DNA of 64,000 bases, taken from Avena insularis. Lineage: Eukaryota > Streptophyta > Magnoliopsida > Poales > Poaceae. The notes under the pieces are model-generated. The model had not been told where the DNA came from. It worked only from the letters and a program-made list of their open reading frames with translations, and made no database searches. The position numbers and the translations under genes were made by a program. Where the stretch lies: assembly GCA_023614405.1 (NCBI GenBank), contig CM042689.1, forward strand, positions 280,867,533 to 280,931,532, given 5' to 3'. Shown piece after piece: positions 59,507 through 64,000 of this stretch (within the stretch, counting starts at the first letter, position 1; each line of letters starts with the position of its first letter).

Positions 59507-60219
59507 CCAGGAGCGGGGCGGGGATTACTCCCTGCATCAATGGGATTTAAGCGGCAAAGGATCAGCAAGGTAATGTGGCGGCGAGCGGATCGGTAGCTGT
59601 TGATTGGGGACAGGTGACAGGGGAATTGCGGTCACGTGGGTGGGTGGTGCACACGGCTGCGGTGAGAAATAGAGGGAAAGGAAAAACCCCGGGTGGGCTG
59701 CTTTGTCTGTTGGGCCGAAAGAGTGGCGCCAGGCCCAGCTATGTTTTCTAAACCTTTTTCTTTTTATAATTTGATTTTCAGGAAACCTTTTCAAATGAAT
59801 TCAAATGTATTTGAATTCCAAAACTTTCTGGACTTTTATAAAGTGAAACCTGCATGATTTTGAACATAAAACCATGCTGTCTTACTAGACTTGCTTGGTT
59901 CCATTGAAATTTAAAATAAATAGTGCCTTAGCACAAGATTTGATAAAGATAGGAAAATGTTTTACAACTATGTTTGTTTTGGAAAATTTTGTCCAAGCTT
60001 TGAACTCAACTTAACTAACTTATGAGCAAACAAAACTTGGTTTGAAACAAATATACTCTCACTTGAGAGTGGCACTTTGATCAATGCTTGTCTACATAAA
60101 ATAATAAGCACTCAATGCTTCTGTTTTCTTGAAATGGCTTTGAAATTAATCCCTAAATGATTATGCATGCATGGATGATATGCAATCTTTGAAAACATGA
60201 TTTTAGGGATGTTACAAAT

Positions 60220-60232
60220 CTAACCCCCTTAA
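60220..60232 (-). promoter_or_regulatory. Polypurine tract of element B
   Basis: On the minus strand TTAAGGGGGTTAG, 3 bases before the LTR start at 60216; identical to that of element A. Confidence 0.85.
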
Positions 60233-63200
60233 GGTGAATCTCGCCCTCGAGATTCGGATTGGCTAGCAAATAGGTGAGGGTGGTCTTTCCGAAGATCATC
60301 TTCTCTTTCCCATGTTGCTTCTTCTTCGGAGTGATGGTTCCATTGAACCTTGCAGAATTTGATAGTCTTAGTCCGAGTAACTCTTTCTACAGTCTCAAGA
60401 ATTTTGATAGGTTTTTCCTCATAAGTGAGATCACTTTCCAACTGAACCTCCTCCAAAGGTATAGTATCCTTCAAAGAAGTCTCTTCCATCTCTGGATGAC
60501 ATTTCTTTAGCTGACTCACATGGAACACATTGTGAACGGCAGACAATGATTCTGGCAATTGAATCTCATAAGCTACTTCTCCTTTATGACTCAGAATCTT
60601 GAATGGTCCAATATATCTTGGGGCCAATTTTCCTTTGACTCCAAATCTCTTCACTCCATGAAGTGGTGACACTCTAAGATAAGCTCTATCACCCACTTCA
60701 TAGGTGACCTATCTACGCTTAGGATCTGCGTAGCTTTTCTGTCGGGACTGTGCTATCTTCAATCTATCCTTTACAAGCTTGACTTTCTCTTCAGCTTCTT
60801 TGATTAGTTCTGGCTCGAACAAGTTCCTTTCTCCTACACCATTCCATATCAATGGGGTAGTACACTTTCTCCCATAGAGAAACTCAAACTGTGCCATCTA
60901 AATACTGGCTTGATAGCTGTTATTGTAAGAGAATTCTGCATAAGGCATACTTTCATCCCAACTAGCTCCATAGTCTAGAGCACATGCTCTCAACATGTCT
61001 TCAAGAATCTGGTTGGTTCTTTCTGTCTATCCATTAGTCTGAGGATGAAAAGCAGTGCTGAATTCCAATCTTGTTCCAATGACTCATGTATTTGCCTCCA
61101 AAAATGAGAAGTGAATTGAGTTCCCCTATCAGACACAATACTCTTGGGTACTCCATGCAGACATACAATCCTACTCATATAGATCTTGGCTAACTTAGCA
61201 CTTGTATAGGTTGTCTTCATGGGTATGAAATGAGCCACTTTAGTTAGGCGATCCACTACTACCCAAGTAGAATCATATCCTGACCTGGTCCTTGGCAATC
61301 CAGTGATGAAATCCATGCCAATCTTGTCCCACTTCCAATCAGGAATAGGTAGTGGTTGTAGCAATCCTGCTGGTTTCTGATGTTCCGCTTTCACTCTACT
61401 ACATACATCACACAAAGAAATATGTTCGGCGATGTCCTTCTTGAGATTATTCCACCAAAATCTTTCCTTCATATCCATGTACATTTTGGTGTTACCCAGA
61501 TGAATGGAATATGGTGAGTTGTGCGCTTCTTGTAAAATCAGTTTCAGAAGCTCCGGATCTTGTGGAACGCAGATACGTTTTCCATACCATAAAGTACCTT
61601 GTTCGTCTTGATGGAATCCTTTGGCTTTTCCCTTGCCAATATTTTCCTTAATCTCTTCAATTTCCTTGTCTGTCTTTTGGGCTTCTTTAATTTTGTCCAT
61701 CAAAGTGGGTTGAGCATCCAATGACATGAGATGTCCTTCAGGCACAATATCCAATCTGAGATCTCTAAATTGAGCACACAGATCATCTGGCAATTCTCCC
61801 TTAGTAAGGCCATTCACAAAAACCTTACGGCTTAGAGCATCTGCTACAACATTTGCTTTACTGGGGTGGTATTGTAAACTCAAGTCATAGTCCTTGATGA
61901 GTTCTATCCATCTTCTTTGTCTCATGTTGATTTCTTTCTGAGTGAAGATATACTTCAAACTCTTGTGATCTGTGAACACTTCACATCGTTTTCCCAAAAG
62001 ATAGTGTCTCCATGTTTTGAGTGCATGGACAACAGAGGATAACTCTAAATCATGAGTAGGGTAATTTACCTCATGAGTTTTGAGTTGTCTCGACGCATAA
62101 GCCACAACTTTCCCTTCTTGCATTAGTACTGCACCCAATCCATGATGAGATGCATCACAATACACTTGGAAATCTTTCTCCAAGTCTGGTAGACATAAGA
62201 CTGGTGATGTCACTAGTCTCTTCTTCAATTCTTGGAAACTGAGTTCACATCCTTCAGACCAAGCAAATTTCTTGTCTTTCTTTAGTAACTCCGTCATTGG
62301 CTTAGCTACCTTGGAGAAATTCTCAATAAATCTTCTGTAATATCCTGCCAATCCAAGGAAACTATGAACCTCTTTTACTGACTTAGGGGATTCCCATTCA
62401 GTTACAACTGACACTTTTGTAGGATCAACTGCTATACCATCTCCTGACACAATGTGTCCAAGAAATCCAACTTCATTAACCAAAATTCACACTTGCTGAA
62501 TTTGGCATACAGCTTATGCTCTCTAAGCTTCTCAAGTATCAAACGCAAATGTCCTTCATGCTCTTCTTTGCTCTTGGAGTAGATCAAAATGTCATCGATG
62601 AATACGACAACAAACTTGTCAAGGAACTCCATGAACACTTTGTTCATCATATTCATGAAATAAGCTGGTGCATTGGTCAAACCAAATGGCATCACGGTCT
62701 ACTCATACAATCCATACCTAGTGGTGAAAGCTGTCATAGGTATGTCTTGTTCCCTTATCTTGAGCTGGAAATAACCTGATCGGAGATCAATCTTTGAGAA
62801 CACATAGGCTCCTTCTAAGTGATCAAACAAGTCATTGATTCTAGGCAAAGGGTATTTGTTCTTGATAGTCACCTCATTGAGTGAACAGTAATCAATGCAT
62901 AACCTTTGACTTCTATCTTTCTTTTCCACAAACAAAACCGGTGCTCCCCAAGATGAAGAACTTGGTTGGATAAATACTTTCTGCAACTGTTCTCCAAGTT
63001 GTTTCTTGAGTTCTTTCAACTCATCATCTGACATCTTGTATGGTCTCTTTGCTATTGGTCCTGATCCTGGTAGCAAATCAATAAGAAATTCCACATCTCT
63101 ATCTGGTGGCATTCCTGGCAATTCTTCCGGAAACACATCTGGATATTCACTCACAATAGGCACACTGTCTATGCTAACCCCCTTAAGAGAATTTATCTTA

Positions 63201-64000
63201 CTCCCTTTCGGTTCAAAGTTAGTATTGAATCTAATCCTTTTGTTTTCGGGAGTTGTGAGTGTGACGGTATGGTTGGCACAATCTAGCACTCCCTTGTGCT
63301 TAGTCATCCAGTCCATCCCCAAAATGACATCCAATCCTTGGGAATTTAGGATTATCAGATTAACGGGAAAGTTATACTTCCCAAACTCTATGACTAGATC
63401 TTGACATCCTGAGTTCACTATCATTTCTCCGCCAGGAGAACTTACTTTTATAGGACACCCAATAGTTTCTAATGGAAGTTCATTTCTTTCAACAAATGCT
63501 CTTGATATGAATGAATGTGATGCACCAGTATCAAAGAGAACAAATGCTGGAATGGAATTGAGTTTGAACTTACCAGCAACAGCATGAGGTTCCTCATAGA
63601 TTTCTTCCACATTGATGTGGTTCACCTGTCCCTTTTGGAAAGGGTTGGGCTTGTTGGGTCCCTCAACTTTCTTTTCTGGGCATTCATTTGCATAATGCCC
63701 CATGTTCTTGCACTTGAAGCATTCAACCTGACTAAGATCCTTCTTGACAGGCTGGCTTCCACTACCACTTCCACTTCCATTGTGGTGGTTTTTGTATCCA
63801 CTCTTGTGATTTTTGTACTTGTCATTGTCATGACTAAGGTGATGCTTGTTGTCATGATGACGGTTGTGGTTGTGGTGGCTGTTGTACTTTCCATGCTTGT
63901 GGGATCCAGAACTCCCACTATCATCATAATGGGAACGCTTGTGAGACGATCCCGAGCTGTGCTTGTCAGAGTGTTTCCTCTTCCTGCTTTCAACCTGTTT
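60229..64000 (-). pseudogene. Element B gag-pol with chromodomain, broken, 5' end outside window
   Basis: Same protein family as in element A. From the right edge: His/Ser-rich gag linker (open from 64000), zinc knuckle [14 protein letters not shown], protease [12 protein letters not shown], RNase H ([14 protein letters not shown]), integrase ([15 protein letters not shown]) and chromodomain (KVQWNHHSEEEATWERE) ending at TAA 60229-60231. Breaks by comparison with A: TAG 62699-62701 (before TVMPFG), a 1-bp loss near 62480, a 1-bp loss near 61085 in integrase, TAG 60898-60900 and TAG 60709-60711. None coincides with a break in A, so the two copies decayed separately. The RT motif [11 protein letters not shown] is intact here. 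Confidence 0.95.

Larger units (their letters stand above)
56220..60216 (-). mobile_element. Element B 3' LTR (minus strand), interrupted by a solo LTR
   Basis: On the minus strand it starts TGTAACATCCCTAAAATCATG (60216) and ends GGGAGGGATCTTACA (56220), the same family as element A. Without the 829-bp insertion and its 5-bp TSD it would be about 3.16 kb, matching A. Contains a GC-rich promoter-like block (58730-59740). Flank TTAAA (56215-56219) is the expected TSD; the partner is outside the window. Confidence 0.9.

Noticed and set aside
59017..59794. Proline-rich minus-strand frames in the element B LTR
   Set aside because: Inside the GC-rich promoter block of the LTR; element A LTRs do not keep these frames.
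1..64000. A novel defence or metabolic system
   Set aside because: Every protein-like stretch I could interpret belongs to transposable elements; no host gene cluster is visible.

Overview
The window is plant nuclear DNA from a large, repeat-rich grass genome. The retrotransposon, CACTA and MITE types resemble those of Triticeae and related Pooideae as I remember them; no species can be named. I found no convincing host gene, no tRNA or rRNA gene and no CRISPR array. Nearly all of the 64 kb can be assigned to transposable elements nested inside one another, with several junctions fixed by target-site duplications (TSDs) or by comparison with a second copy in the window.

The backbone is a plus-strand LTR retrotransposon called C here. 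It has a very long LTR (about 6 kb; 5' LTR remainder 24504-28891, 3' LTR beginning at 32163) and a 3.3 kb internal domain (28892-32162) holding only a decayed gag-like remnant, so it resembles a non-autonomous LARD. A second LTR of the same family fills 1-5938. A minus-strand family, D (LTR about 1.55 kb), inserted separately into both LTRs of C. The D' copy in the 5' LTR (8964-9626 and 24300-24503) was split by a 14.7 kb CACTA-type DNA transposon (9627-24299). To its left D' abuts a remnant LTR of family F (5939-8623), into which the 1-5938 LTR was inserted, and a small hAT-like element (8630-8955) lies at that junction. The D copy in the 3' LTR (from 34671) keeps its 3' LTR, polypurine tract, a broken gag-like ORF, primer-binding site and a 5' LTR. 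That 5' LTR is split by element A (40745-53354) and ends at element E (54197-56219).

Element A is a complete 12.6 kb Ty3/gypsy chromovirus with 5-bp TSDs (ATGGT), two LTRs, a tRNA-iMet primer-binding site, two accessory ORFs upstream of gag, and a gag-pol with chromodomain carrying several stops and a frameshift. Element B (56220 to beyond the right edge, minus strand) is the same family; its 3' LTR contains a deleted F-family solo LTR (57608-58436), and its gag-pol is independently broken.

The CACTA element carries a decayed TNP2-type transposase gene (11499-15095) and a second multi-exon gene (19116-23620) resembling the plant Transposase_24 / Ptta-En-Spm family. The second gene contains an unusual run of phase-0 micro-exons, four of them exactly 66 nt. 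Both genes are preceded by related leader repeats. Foreign DNA inside the CACTA includes Harbinger-like ends placed head to head, a Stowaway-like MITE and a probable hAT-like insertion. These CACTA features are the most unusual content. I see no evidence for a novel non-transposon system.
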